A stretch of DNA of 45,345 nt from Bacteroidales bacterium (lineage in GTDB: Bacteria; Bacteroidota; Bacteroidia; Bacteroidales; UBA12170). The notes beneath the pieces are model-generated. The model saw nothing but the letters and a program-made list of their open reading frames with translations. It did not search any database and was not told where the DNA came from. The stretch is taken from NCBI GenBank assembly GCA_027858955.1, contig JAQIBR010000110.1, forward strand, positions 1 to 45,345, written 5' to 3'. Positions within the stretch are counted from its first letter, which is position 1. Each line of letters begins with the position of its first letter. A program made the position numbers and the translations under genes. Positions 24,293-32,210 of this stretch are shown one piece after another.

Positions 24293-25549
24293 CTACTCCA
24301 GGCGTTCATTCACAATATTATTATAGAAAGATCCGAACTGAAAACGAATACCTATTTCACTTGAATATTCAAAACTAGTAGGAGGCTTTCTAATATTTAA
24401 TAAAAGATCTTCAAGGGATAATTCACTTTCGGGCAAATACAATTGATTGTGAATGTTTTCTGCACGAATATCAATAGTAAATGAGATGCCTCTAGAAATT
24501 CTGAAAGCAACCTCAAAGCCTGCTTCATAATAGTATCTATCAAAATCAGGAAAATAATGTCCGCCCTCAAGCCATATCTCTATATCGCCCCAAGTCTCAA
24601 CCTTTTCCAATCGAATCTCAATATTTTCACTCCATAACCATTCTTTATCCACTCCAAAAATAGTAGTTTCATAATACTCATTATGAGATGGACCTATTTT
24701 ATAAGTAACCGTAAATGCTCTTCGGTCGATTTCGCTCCACGGAAAAAAATTATATTGAATAGCAGGTGTTACGCCTATTGCCATTTTATTATTTCGATAG
24801 GTGCTTTGTGAGCCTTGAAAGAATATTCCTGTTGATAAATTTTTATTAAGGCTGTAAACGAAGCCTAAATTTAAACGCTGAAAAAGTGATAAGCTGTGAA
24901 TGACTTCATCAACTCCATCCTCGATGTCGGTAATTTTACTTTCTCTGCGGAAATAATCATATTCAGTCTGAAGTTTCCATTTATCTTTAATTTTATTTGC
25001 ATCTAAACTAATTGAATAATCGAAACTGCTTTTCTGTTCCTCACCGCTAATTCCGGCTTCTAATCCAATTCTAAAAACCCAATTTTTCCATGGGTCAATG
25101 CTTGAAACTTCGACTTCTCCCAAATCAGTAGTTGTTTCCGAATTTGACTTCTCAGTGATAGAAACTGAACTAGCTCCGTTTTTTTCATTAAGATAAGGAA
25201 GCAATCCTGCTTTTAAAGTATTTATCAATTTTTCTCTAATTTGCACATCAGATTCAAAGGGGTAGATATTGCAACTTAGAACAATATTTGGCAATTGCTT
25301 GAAATCTTTGCCATAATACGATAATGAGTATTCCCTACCTCCGCCACCGGTAGATTTTCTACTTGCAATAACATGAACATCAGCAATTTTTGAGTCATTT
25401 ACGAAGTCAACAAATTTTACATTATTTCTAACATAGTTAAAATCAACATACAAGCCTTCAATAAAAACATTTAGTTTTTGATTTGAATTATTTTGAGATA
25501 AAACGGATAAGGATAGAATACTCAGGAAAAACAGAGCTGTTTTTTTCAT
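24293..25549 (-). CDS. Outer-membrane beta-barrel protein, function unknown
   Basis: This 418-residue protein has a signal peptide (MKKTALFFLSILSLSVLSQ). The N-terminal periplasmic part (about 20-150) includes a stretch (VNDSKIADVHVIASRK) suggestive of a small soluble domain. From about 155 onward there are alternating amphipathic strands with aromatic girdles (KNWVFRIGLEAGISG, LNLGFVYSLNKNLSTG, YYYEAGFEVAFRISRG) ending in GIRFQFGSF. This fits a 10-12-strand barrel. I do not recognise the family. It precedes an RNA methylase gene by 27 nt, but a functional link is unlikely. Confidence 0.7.
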   Translation of the reverse strand: MKKTALFFLSILSLSVLSQNNSNQKLNVFIEGLYVDFNYVRNNVKFVDFVNDSKIADVHVIASRKSTGGGGREYSLSYYGKDFKQLPNIVLSCNIYPFESDVQIREKLINTLKAGLLPYLNEKNGASSVSITEKSNSETTTDLGEVEVSSIDPWKNWVFRIGLEAGISGEEQKSSFDYSISLDANKIKDKWKLQTEYDYFRRESKITDIEDGVDEVIHSLSLFQRLNLGFVYSLNKNLSTGIFFQGSQSTYRNNKMAIGVTPAIQYNFFPWSEIDRRAFTVTYKIGPSHNEYYETTIFGVDKEWLWSENIEIRLEKVETWGDIEIWLEGGHYFPDFDRYYYEAGFEVAFRISRGISFTIDIRAENIHNQLYLPESELSLEDLLLNIRKPPTSFEYSSEIGIRFQFGSFYNNIVNERLE

Positions 25550-25602
25550 TACTATTAATTTGGCGGTTGTGCTTGAAGATAATTTGACAATTAAATTTTG
25601 TG

Positions 25603-25610
25603 CAAATATA
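25603..25610 (-). promoter_or_regulatory. -7 promoter box of the barrel-trmH-like operon
   Basis: On the minus strand TATATTTG matches TAnnTTTG, 53 nt before the ATG at 25549. Confidence 0.55.
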
Positions 25611-25650
25611 GATTAAATTAAAAACCCATCGATAAGACAGGTTTATAAAC

Positions 25651-25690
25651 AAAAATAGAAGACATCAACCAATGCCTTCTATGTTTTTTT
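25651..25690 (-). terminator. Terminator after rpmH (possibly bidirectional)
   Basis: ATAGAAG (25655-25661) and CTTCTAT (25676-25682), extended by CAT/ATG, form a stem. It is followed by ATTTTT on the minus strand and GTTTTTTT on the plus strand. Confidence 0.7.
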
Positions 25691-25706
25691 AAAAGAAAGG
25701 AGCTAA

Positions 25707-25868
25707 TTATTTTCTTCCGGTAAACTCGTCGGAAACAGTTAACTGCGATCTTCCTTTAGCTCTTCTGCGAGCTAAAATTTTACGGCCGTTTTTTGAAGCC
25801 ATACGTTCTCTATATCCGTGCTTATTCTTTCTTTTGCGAACTGAAGGTTGATATGTTCTCTTGCTCAT
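25707..25868 (-). CDS. rpmH: 50S ribosomal protein L34
   Basis: The 53-residue basic protein starts [18 protein letters not shown] and continues with [22 protein letters not shown], the L34 signature (R-T-x-Q-P-S, K-x-x-HGFR-like, R-R-R-x-KGR). A short C-terminal extension ([12 protein letters not shown]) follows. L34 is a small component of the large ribosomal subunit. The gene is monocistronic here, with a well-placed promoter and terminator. It is not beside dnaA or rnpA, at least within this window. Confidence 0.95.
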   Translation of the reverse strand: MSKRTYQPSVRKRKNKHGYRERMASKNGRKILARRRAKGRSQLTVSDEFTGRK

Positions 25869-25886
25869 AGCTAATTTTATTTTTCG

Positions 25887-25921
25887 GACTGCAAATTTAC
25901 AGTCTTTTTTCAGAATTACAA
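25887..25921 (-). promoter_or_regulatory. Promoter of rpmH, -7 box inside a palindrome
   Basis: On the minus strand TTG (25921-25919), a 19-nt spacer and TAAATTTG (25899-25892) fit the Bacteroidota consensus closely. The -7 box lies inside a near-perfect 18-bp palindrome (25887-25904, GACTG...CAGTC). Confidence 0.7.
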
Positions 25922-25942
25922 ATCTTTATAACTAATTTTTTT

Positions 25943-25980
25943 AAGAAAAAATCAGGTTGCCAAAAAATGACAACCTGATT
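25943..25980 (-). terminator. Terminator after pepD
   Basis: AATCAGGTTG (25950-25959) and CAACCTGATT (25971-25980) form a 10-bp stem with an 11-nt loop. On the minus strand it is followed by a T-rich run. Confidence 0.85.
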
Positions 25981-25991
25981 AAATTCAAAAA

Positions 25992-27452
25992 CTATTTTTT
26001 AGGAATATTTTTCAAAATCTCTACAGTAAAATCCCAAAATTTTTGCACACTTGCAATATCCACTTTTTCATCGGGAGAGTGTGGGAAACGAATGGTTGGT
26101 CCAAAAGAAATCATATCCCAATTTGGATAAACGCCGCCGAAAAGTCCGCACTCTAAACCAGCGTGAATCGCAGTAACTTTAGGGATAACGCCATACTTAT
26201 TGTTATAAATATCGCTCATAGCCTTCAAGATTGGAGAATCAACATTTGGTTTCCATCCTGGATATTGACCATCGAGCCAAAATTTTGCGCCAGCCATCTG
26301 AAATACACTTTCAATCATGTTTTCCAAATCTGTCTTGGCAGAATCAACAGAACTACGAATTAAAGTAAGTACCGAAATTTTACCATCTTTTGATTTTACT
26401 ATTGCTACGTTGTTTGATGTTTCAACTAAACCTTCCATAGAATCACTCATACGCATTACGCCATTTGGACAAGCATAAATAGCATTGAATAAAGCGGTTT
26501 GAGTTGCTAAATCTATTAGATTTTCAGGAATATCTGTAGTCTCAACATCGAATGTCATAAAAGGCTCAGTCTTTTCAAGTTCAGCATTAAAAACTTCAAG
26601 GCATTTAGGAACAGCAGCTTCGAATTCAGCGGATTTATCATTAGGTACAACAACCGTTGCAAAAGATTCACGAGGAATTGCATTACGCAAACTTCCACCA
26701 TCGATAGAAGCCAAACGCAATCCAAATTTTGATGCTGAAGAGCGCAAGAAACGATTTAATAATTTATTTGAGTTTCCGCGTTGCAATGGAACATCAACTC
26801 CAGAGTGACCACCTTTTAAACCAGTAAGTGCAAGTTTATAGGCTTTCATTCCAGCAGGAACAGGTTCAGGAGTATAAGTAAACTCGGCATTGGCGTTAGT
26901 TCCACCGGCACAACCAATATACAATTCGCCTTCGTCTTCCGAATCCATATTAATTAGAATATCGCCTTTCATAACGCCTGCTTTTAAACCAAAGGCACCT
27001 GTCATTCCGGTTTCTTCATCAGAAGTAAGTAAAGCTTCAACAGGACCGTGAACCATAGTTGTGGACTCTAAAACAGCCATTGCGGCAGCAACACCCATTC
27101 CATTATCAGCTCCTAAAGTGGTACCGTCGGCTGTAACCCAATCCCCATCAATAATTGCATCAATAGAATCTGTATTCCAATTATGATCCTTATCAGAATT
27201 CTTTTGAGGAACCATATCTAAATGGCCTTGTAAAACAACACCTTTACGGTCTTCCATGCCTGATGTTGCAGGTTTGCGAATGATTACGTTTCCTACTTCA
27301 TCTTTGATGGTTTCAAGTCCAAGACTATTTCCAAAATTCACTATAAATTCCTGAATTTCGTCTTCGTGTTTTGAAGGACGAGGAATCTGGGTTAAACTAT
27401 AAAAATGTTTCCAAATTGCTTTGGGTTCAAGGTTTAAAATCTCTTTACTCAT
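25992..27452 (-). CDS. pepD: Aminoacyl-histidine (cytosol non-specific) dipeptidase, M20 family
   Basis: The 486-residue M20/PepD peptidase cleaves dipeptides in the cytoplasm. Zinc ligands and catalytic residues are visible: His77 and Asp79 in QGHLDMV, Asp116 in LGADNGMG, Glu146/Glu147 in SDEETGM, Asp170 in NMDSEDEG and a late His in HAGLECG. The length matches the family (485 in E. coli). Its own -7 box lies 40 nt upstream and a strong terminator follows. Two genes away, after a GNAT gene, lies an MFSD1-like carrier that could supply dipeptides. The 302-nt upstream gap (27453-27754) holds only this promoter. Confidence 0.95.
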   Translation of the reverse strand: MSKEILNLEPKAIWKHFYSLTQIPRPSKHEDEIQEFIVNFGNSLGLETIKDEVGNVIIRKPATSGMEDRKGVVLQGHLDMVPQKNSDKDHNWNTDSIDAIIDGDWVTADGTTLGADNGMGVAAAMAVLESTTMVHGPVEALLTSDEETGMTGAFGLKAGVMKGDILINMDSEDEGELYIGCAGGTNANAEFTYTPEPVPAGMKAYKLALTGLKGGHSGVDVPLQRGNSNKLLNRFLRSSASKFGLRLASIDGGSLRNAIPRESFATVVVPNDKSAEFEAAVPKCLEVFNAELEKTEPFMTFDVETTDIPENLIDLATQTALFNAIYACPNGVMRMSDSMEGLVETSNNVAIVKSKDGKISVLTLIRSSVDSAKTDLENMIESVFQMAGAKFWLDGQYPGWKPNVDSPILKAMSDIYNNKYGVIPKVTAIHAGLECGLFGGVYPNWDMISFGPTIRFPHSPDEKVDIASVQKFWDFTVEILKNIPKK

Positions 27453-27492
27453 TAGTTTATGTTTTTAAATTTTATCGATTTATTTTGAGCAG

Positions 27493-27500
27493 CAAAGGTA
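27493..27500 (-). promoter_or_regulatory. -7 promoter box of pepD
   Basis: On the minus strand TACCTTTG matches TAnnTTTG, 40 nt before the ATG. No exact TTG is present at -33. Confidence 0.55.
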
Positions 27501-27754
27501 GATAATTAATTAGGAACCGGAAGAAGGCAAATCTAAAAAACCTACCATTTAACGTTTTTTAAAACACCAACTTACCCATTTAGAATGATAAAAGGATTTT
27601 ACAAGCGGATATTCAGGTATTCAATCTCAACTCCTAAAGAAACTAGTCTCAATTTCTTTTCGCGACTTAGAGCCTTAATTATGAAAAAACTTAAGAAAAG
27701 TGATATATGACACATAATCCTGATTACAAATAAAGCAAAGTAAAATTGATGCTC

Positions 27755-28270
27755 TTACAAATCCATAAAAGCCTGAGCATAGTTTACTAAACCATGAACA
27801 TCGCTTAATGCGTTCTCTTGTAATTCCAAAGCCATAAACACATCATTTGGTACTTCCCAAGGTGCAGTAATATCAAAAGATAAGGCTGGTTTGAATCCGA
27901 ATTTTGGGTAATATTCAGCATGTCCAATCACCACAACACTTTTGAAACCAATATTTGCTGCTTTTTCTAATCCGCTTTTAATAAGCTGTTTACCAATACC
28001 TTGATTTTGAAAATCAGGCAATACTGCCATTGGAGCCAAAGCTAAAGATTCTTTATTTATTCCTTCGGATTGAATGTATATTTTGGTGAACAAGATATGC
28101 CCACAAATCTTATTATCAATTTCGGCAATTAGAGAAAGCTCTGGAATAAATCGATCTGATTCTCTATGTCTATCTACCAATTCTGGTTCAGTAATTTGAT
28201 TAAAAGCTTGCAGATTAAGCTTATAAACTTCGGGATAATCCTTTTTATTTTCTTTTCGAATGACTATCAT
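27755..28270 (-). CDS. GNAT-family N-acetyltransferase (YhbS-like)
   Basis: The 171-residue protein has the GNAT acetyl-CoA-binding motif in LAPMAVLPDFQNQGIGKQLI (about 77-96, with the QNQGIG loop). The later segment VVIGHAEYYPKFGFKPA is typical of YhbS-like acetyltransferases. The substrate is unknown. The transcript probably starts at the ATG (see the -7 box at 28282-28275). It follows the MFS gene and its terminator on the same strand. Confidence 0.88.
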   Translation of the reverse strand: MIVIRKENKKDYPEVYKLNLQAFNQITEPELVDRHRESDRFIPELSLIAEIDNKICGHILFTKIYIQSEGINKESLALAPMAVLPDFQNQGIGKQLIKSGLEKAANIGFKSVVVIGHAEYYPKFGFKPALSFDITAPWEVPNDVFMALELQENALSDVHGLVNYAQAFMDL

Positions 28271-28274
28271 CTTT

Positions 28275-28282
28275 CAAAATTA
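28275..28282 (-). promoter_or_regulatory. -7 box 4 nt before the GNAT ATG (predicted leaderless)
   Basis: On the minus strand TAATTTTG is followed by AAAG and the ATG, so the transcript would begin at the start codon. It lies just past the T-run of the terminator for the upstream MFS gene. Confidence 0.45.
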
Positions 28283-28289
28283 AAAATAC

Positions 28290-28320
28290 AAAAAAAGCCG
28301 ACCTATTGCTAAGTCGACTT
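28290..28320 (-). terminator. Terminator after the MFS transporter gene
   Basis: On the minus strand AGTCGAC and GTCGGCT pair around TTAGCAATAG (with G-T pairs). A run of seven T follows, 19-49 nt past the MFS stop. Confidence 0.7.
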
Positions 28321-28338
28321 TCATTATAGTGTTAAGAA

Positions 28339-30033
28339 TTACTTTTCAATATTAGGCAGTTCTAGACCATAGCCTTTCTTTTTGTCTTCAGCTTTCAATA
28401 AGAAAGCAAAGAGCAATGAAAGAACTGACAAGCCAAGGAATATGAGCATATCATAAAAGTAGTCATATTTAATATTTAGCTTTTCTTCCTTTATTACCTT
28501 AAATGCATTATTTTGACCTGCGACAATTAAGGCATCCAAGGCCGCTTCTCGATTGCCAGAAAAATCGACTTCATTAATCCCTTGAAGAACACTCTCGTAT
28601 AACACACTTTCAACATGTTTTGTATCAACCTCATCAATTGATATGGGTTGATAACTTGCGTGCTCTACAATTGAATCAACCGCTGCACCAGTAGCCTTTT
28701 CAACAGCAAGTTTTATTTCTTTTGCTGTAAATGATTTACCTGATAAGTTATCTGTGAATGCATTCTCAATTGCGCTTTTCACAATTTGCTTATTGGGAGA
28801 AACATCAGGATTTGTTGAATTTAATACAAATCCTAGAATCAACGGTACAAATAAGAGGCCAATATTTTGTATCCAGAAGATGACCGCATAAGCAGTTCCT
28901 AATTGCTTTTCCGGAATAATTTTCGGAACGGAAGGCCACATAGCAGATGGAACAAGAGAAAAACCAATTCCCAGAATAATAACCATAACTGCCGCAACCC
29001 ACCACAAAGTGAGCGTTGGAATAGCCAAAACACCATGCACAAGAATTAAGATCAAGGATCCTATAATCATGATTGTTGCCCCCTTGCCATATTTATCATA
29101 TATTCCACCAAAAAGAGGTGTTAGGAAAAGCGTGCCAAAAGGCAATAAACCTGGAATAAGGCCAGCCAAATATGGACTTACATTGTATTTATTTACCATT
29201 AGGTCATTGGCATAAAACAAAAACGGAAAGACCGCAGAGTAAAACAAAACACATAAAATGGCAATATACCAGAAACCTAGATTCCCTATAATGAAAAGAA
29301 TGTCTTTAATTTTGAACTCATCATCGGCATTCACAACTTTTTCTTTTTCTTTATCTTCTTCCGATTTATCCAATTTCACATCAAGGAAAGAGAAGAAAGC
29401 GAAAGATATCACCCCCATAATCATAACGACCAAAGCAAAAAATATGGGCGCCGTTACCGTAAAATTTTTGGCTAGAGGCAAAGAAGTTGCGAGAGCCAAT
29501 ACTGTACCCATACGAGCTATCGACATTTGCATACCCATGGCTAAGGCCATTTCTTTTCCTTTAAACCAACGCACTACGGCTTTTGAAATAGTTATTCCGA
29601 TAGCTTCTGTTCCAACTCCAAAAATCGCAAAACCAAGAGATGACCAAAAAACCTGAGTCTTCATATCGCCTAATAAAGGAATATGAACAACAGCTCCATC
29701 AGCAAACTGATGCTTTACAGCCCAAAAATTTATAGCTGTACCAACAAACATAATGATGGTCGCTCCAAGTCCTGTTTTTCTAATCCCCAATTTATCAAGG
29801 ATAAAACCACTGATAATAAGCATAAACAGAAACACATTAAACCAGGCATAAGCAGAAGTATAAGTTCCAAAATCCTCACTATTCCATCCAAGGATACTTT
29901 CCAACATTGGCTTTATGGAAGAAAGTGCATAATTAAAATAATATGCTCCAAAAATGGAAAACGAAGCCAGAATCAAGGCTATCCAGCGAGCTTTTGTTGA
30001 ATCCCTTAAAGATTTTTTAATAATCTCAGTCAT
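28339..30033 (-). CDS. MFS transporter, MFSD1-like, with a large loop before the last helix
   Basis: The 564-residue protein has twelve predicted helices. Between helices 2 and 3 is the MFS motif DKLGIRKTG, and a WFKGKEMALAMG-type segment with SIARMGT follows, a pattern I associate with MFSD1-like carriers. A charged cytoplasmic linker lies in the middle (about 220-245). About 118 residues (roughly 405-522) are inserted between helices 11 and 12, on the periplasmic side by standard topology; they are predicted helical and acidic. MFSD1 in animals transports dipeptides. With pepD nearby, peptide transport is plausible but unproven. The gene has its own terminator. Confidence 0.75.
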   Translation of the reverse strand: MTEIIKKSLRDSTKARWIALILASFSIFGAYYFNYALSSIKPMLESILGWNSEDFGTYTSAYAWFNVFLFMLIISGFILDKLGIRKTGLGATIIMFVGTAINFWAVKHQFADGAVVHIPLLGDMKTQVFWSSLGFAIFGVGTEAIGITISKAVVRWFKGKEMALAMGMQMSIARMGTVLALATSLPLAKNFTVTAPIFFALVVMIMGVISFAFFSFLDVKLDKSEEDKEKEKVVNADDEFKIKDILFIIGNLGFWYIAILCVLFYSAVFPFLFYANDLMVNKYNVSPYLAGLIPGLLPFGTLFLTPLFGGIYDKYGKGATIMIIGSLILILVHGVLAIPTLTLWWVAAVMVIILGIGFSLVPSAMWPSVPKIIPEKQLGTAYAVIFWIQNIGLLFVPLILGFVLNSTNPDVSPNKQIVKSAIENAFTDNLSGKSFTAKEIKLAVEKATGAAVDSIVEHASYQPISIDEVDTKHVESVLYESVLQGINEVDFSGNREAALDALIVAGQNNAFKVIKEEKLNIKYDYFYDMLIFLGLSVLSLLFAFLLKAEDKKKGYGLELPNIEK

Positions 30034-30120
30034 ATTCTTAATTTTTTATAATTTTTAAGCGGCTAATGTAATGATTTTTTTAAAAGATAAAATTGCCTTT
30101 GAAAAATGACATATTCAAAA

Positions 30121-30753
30121 TTAAAACAAATGAATCACCTTTTTAGTCTCAAAAAACTCTTCTTCAAAGATTTGTGAAAGTTCAAAAATAGTATATTTTT
30201 TATGGGTTCCCGCAATTTCCTCTAATACATCTCCTCCTTTTATATACAATATTCCATTTCTTAGCTTATTTTTTTGTTTCGATGAGATGTTATGTTGTAC
30301 CCAAGAAAGAAATTTCGGTAAGTTTGTAACAGCACGGCTGACAATAAAATCGAATCTAACTTTTTTAACATTTTCGGCTCGTTTTTGCTCAGCTCTTACA
30401 TTTTTTAAACCCAACTTATCAATCACATCCTGAACAACTTTTATCTTTTTACCAATGGTATCGATCAAATAAAAATCGACTTTTGGAAAAAGAATGGCGA
30501 GAGGAATTCCGGGGAATCCGCCACCTGTGCCAACATCCATAACTTTAGTATTAGGAGCAAGTTTAATCACTTTTGCAATAGATAAAGAATGTAAGAAATG
30601 ACGCTCAACTAAATTATCCATATCGTTACGACTGATAAGGTTTATTTTTGCGTTCCAATCCTGATAAAGTGCAATCGCAATTTCAAATGACTTTTGTTGA
30701 TTTGGCGATAATTCAGGAAAATACTTAAGTAAAAGTTCTATTGTATTTTGCAT
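30121..30753 (-). CDS. rsmG: 16S rRNA (guanine-527-N7)-methyltransferase RsmG
   Basis: The 210-residue Rossmann-fold methyltransferase has AKINLISRND (35-44) before the domain. The SAM-binding motif is MDVGTGGGFPGIPLAI (72-87), and the later segment FDFIVSRAVTNLPKFLSW is typical of GidB/RsmG. It modifies G527 of 16S rRNA. Its -7 box sits 4 nt before the ATG (predicted leaderless). The third copy of the 136-bp repeat begins 40 nt upstream of the start. Confidence 0.95.
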   Translation of the reverse strand: MQNTIELLLKYFPELSPNQQKSFEIAIALYQDWNAKINLISRNDMDNLVERHFLHSLSIAKVIKLAPNTKVMDVGTGGGFPGIPLAILFPKVDFYLIDTIGKKIKVVQDVIDKLGLKNVRAEQKRAENVKKVRFDFIVSRAVTNLPKFLSWVQHNISSKQKNKLRNGILYIKGGDVLEEIAGTHKKYTIFELSQIFEEEFFETKKVIHLF

Positions 30754-30757
30754 AGAG

Positions 30758-30765
30758 CAAAGATA
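30758..30765 (-). promoter_or_regulatory. -7 box 4 nt before the rsmG ATG (predicted leaderless)
   Basis: On the minus strand TATCTTTG is followed by CTCT and the ATG. The -33 region would fall next to the end of repeat copy 3. Confidence 0.5.
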
Positions 30766-30793
30766 TAGAGAAAATTGAAGTCCTGAATATGTA

Positions 30794-30929
30794 ATACCGA
30801 TTAGTCAACTAAATGCCGCATATTTTCACTTTGTTCAATTTGCGGTTTTGTTGATCTATCGGCATTAATCCCGAAGATTCGGGATAAATTCAAAATTTGC
30901 TATACGGCATTTTGAACTACAATTGGTAT
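30794..30929 (+). repeat. 136-bp interspersed repeat, copy 3
   Basis: This full-length copy runs from ATACCGATTAGTCAAC to CAATTGGTAT, with palindrome CCCGAAGATTCGGG. One arm base differs from the other copies (TATACGGCAT). It takes up nearly half of the 310-nt gap 30754-31063; the remainder holds the rsmG promoter on one side and AT-rich sequence before the glucosaminidase gene on the other. Confidence 0.95.
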
Positions 30930-31063
30930 AATAAGGGAATGTGCCTATGAATCAAGTACACACTTCCAATTTATTATCAACAAATACTCATTAATATCTT
31001 TCCATAATCTGAACTTTCAGAATTATAATATTAGCTTAATTTGTATTACAAAGAAACAGAATC

Positions 31064-32017
31064 ATGCAAAAGATCATAAGCTCTCTTTTTTTATTATTTT
31101 TATCATTTGCGCTATTTGCACAAACTGAAAGAACTGACTATATAGAAAAATACAAAAGTATTGCGGTAAAAAAAATGAAAGAGCACGGAATTCCAGCCAG
31201 CATTACTTTAGCGCAAGGCATTCTTGAATCGAGGGCGGGAAACAGCACTCTTGCTACAAAAGCAAAGAATCACTTTGGTATTAAGTGTCACAATGATTGG
31301 AACGGCAGAACCTTTAAAATGGACGATGATAAAAAAAACGAATGTTTTCGTAAATATAGATCAGCCGACCAAAGTTTTGAAGATCATTCCCAGTTTTTAA
31401 CATTACGCGATCGATATGCATTTTTATTCGAATATAAGGTTACTGATTATAAAAATTGGGCTCATGGTTTAAAAAAAGCTGGTTATGCTACCAATCCACA
31501 GTATGCACATATGCTTATCAAAATAATTGAAGACTATAATTTAGATCGTTTTGATAAGATGAAAAGAATTAAGAAGCCAAAAGTTGAAAATATAATTATT
31601 GCTCAATCCGAAAATCATTCTAAATATCCTGAATATCAAGATAATAAAGCGGATGATTTCAAACCTATCTCAGTATCCGCAACTAATCGAGTTATTTATG
31701 AAGCCTATAAAGTTCAGTATGTTTTGGCGTTACAGCATGACAGTTGGAAGACTATTGCCAAAGAATTTGGATTTTACACTAGGCAAATTCTCAATTTTAA
31801 TTCTGCCAAGAGAAAAACAGTTTTAAATCCGGGCGACAAAGTTTATATCGAAAAAAAGAACAGAAAAGCCGATGTAAGATACCACATAGTTCAACAAGGC
31901 GAAACTTTACAAAGCATTAGTCAAATTTATGCAGTTCGAACTGCTTGGATTAAAAGGCATAATAAAATTAAACGAAAGGATGATTTAATTGCAGGTCAAC
32001 GACTTATACTTAGATAA
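31064..32017 (+). CDS. Secreted N-acetylglucosaminidase (GH73) with C-terminal LysM
   Basis: The 317-residue protein has a signal peptide (MQKIISSLFLLFLSFALFAQ). A glucosaminidase domain (about 25-165) has the catalytic Glu55 in LAQGILESRAGNS and the segment NHFGIKCHNDW. A linker region follows (about 170-270) with a degenerate LysM-like stretch (VQYVLALQHDSWKTIAKEFG). A clear C-terminal LysM domain (about 271-317: YHIVQQGETLQSIS to LIAGQRLILR) ends the protein. It would bind and hydrolyse peptidoglycan in the periplasm. The gene stands alone between direct repeat copies 3 and 4. Confidence 0.93.
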   Translation: MQKIISSLFLLFLSFALFAQTERTDYIEKYKSIAVKKMKEHGIPASITLAQGILESRAGNSTLATKAKNHFGIKCHNDWNGRTFKMDDDKKNECFRKYRSADQSFEDHSQFLTLRDRYAFLFEYKVTDYKNWAHGLKKAGYATNPQYAHMLIKIIEDYNLDRFDKMKRIKKPKVENIIIAQSENHSKYPEYQDNKADDFKPISVSATNRVIYEAYKVQYVLALQHDSWKTIAKEFGFYTRQILNFNSAKRKTVLNPGDKVYIEKKNRKADVRYHIVQQGETLQSISQIYAVRTAWIKRHNKIKRKDDLIAGQRLILR

Positions 32018-32069
32018 TCAGTATTATAATAACAGTCAGTATGTATCTCAACAAGTTGAGCATTGACTT

Positions 32070-32205
32070 ATACCGATTAGTCAACTAAATGCCGCATATT
32101 TTCACTTCGTTCAATTTGCAGTTTTGTTGATCTATCGGCATTAATCCCGAAGATTCGGGATAAATTCAAAATTTGCTATGCGGCATTTTGAACTACAATT
32201 GGTAT
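32070..32205 (+). repeat. 136-bp interspersed repeat, copy 4
   Basis: This full-length copy lies in the same orientation as copy 3 and is nearly identical to it. Its right end lies 5 nt from the gatD stop codon (32211-32213, minus strand). Copies 3 and 4 bracket the glucosaminidase gene. Confidence 0.95.
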
Positions 32206-32210
32206 TAAAC

